Positions 5,177 through 5,223 of a stretch of 5,223 nt of DNA are shown here, piece after piece; the stretch's first letter is position 1, and each line of letters opens with the position of its first letter. The stretch covers positions 1 through 5,223 of the forward strand of contig CALVSV010000040.1 of assembly GCA_944359595.1 (NCBI GenBank), given 5' to 3'. The notes beneath the pieces are model-generated. The model saw only the letters and a list, made by a program, of their open reading frames with translations. It was not told the DNA's origin and made no database searches. The translations under genes were made by a program, and so were the position numbers. Source of the stretch: an uncultured Bacilli bacterium. GTDB taxonomy: Bacteria > Bacillota_I > Bacilli_A > RF39 > UBA660.

Positions 5177-5223
5177 GGTTGTAAAATATTAACTTTTACT
5201 TTAGTAGTTTTTGGTGCATATTT
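5173..5223 (-). CDS. C-terminal end of an unrecognised protein (5' part outside the window)
   Basis: The minus strand is open from the window edge for 16 codons and ends in TAA, reading KYAPKTTKVKVNILQP. The other two minus frames hit stops within this stretch, and a terminator hairpin sits exactly on the stop codon, which supports a real gene end. Too little is left to name a family. In Bacillus nrdR precedes dnaB, but this tail does not look like NrdR to me. Confidence 0.5.
   Translation of the reverse strand, partial: KYAPKTTKVKVNILQP

Noticed and set aside
1..5223. CRISPR array, tRNA/rRNA genes, insertion sequences, phage genes or a defence island
   Set aside because: I saw no regularly spaced repeats, no tRNA-like cloverleaf, no transposase and no phage or defence domains; the genes are ordinary chromosomal ones.
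1..5223. Alternative genetic code with TGA as Trp, as in mycoplasmas
   Set aside because: Tryptophans are encoded by TGG in several genes and no open frame needs TGA read-through.

Overview
The window is very A+T-rich, with nearly all coding in A/T-ending codons. TAA is the stop of every gene whose end is visible, Trp is read from TGG, and no in-frame TGA occurs, so the standard bacterial code applies. The replication initiator DnaB of the Bacillus type, a DUF421/YetF membrane protein, a YrzE-like membrane protein, strong AGGAGG-type ribosome sites and extended -10 promoters (TGATATAAT, TGATATACT) all point to a low-GC Bacillota. An uncultured gut Bacilli lineage of the RF39 / Mollicutes-related type is my best guess; that last step is inference.

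Layout from the right edge, minus strand unless noted. The last 17 codons of an unrecognised gene (5173-5223) run into a hairpin terminator. An extended -10 promoter then starts a two-gene operon: dnaB (3794-5095) and a small XRE-family regulator (3418-3777). The regulator converges on a plus-strand four-helix membrane protein of the TIGR04086/YrzE type (3059-3421). The two genes share TTAA as overlapping stop codons, in the centre of a perfect 15-bp palindrome that encodes the end of both proteins. The membrane-protein gene is divergent from a DUF421/YetF gene (2346-2987), and both use the same ribosome site and start context as an inverted repeat. Next come a DUF362 protein (1401-2285) with its own promoter, and then a prepilin-like gene (1-1247) that runs off the left edge.

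The prepilin gene has an excellent promoter and a leader of about 110 nt, the most unusual stretch of the window. The leader holds a run of eight G, a perfect dyad that reads as a Bacillus-type LexA (SOS) box, and nested RNA stems. An alternative stem would mask the ribosome site. I cannot assign it to a riboswitch class that I know.

There is no single pathway here. The window looks like ordinary chromosome, with a replication-initiation operon on the right and cell-envelope or surface genes in the middle and on the left. I see no mobile element, CRISPR array, tRNA, rRNA or defence system. No gap between genes exceeds about 155 bases.
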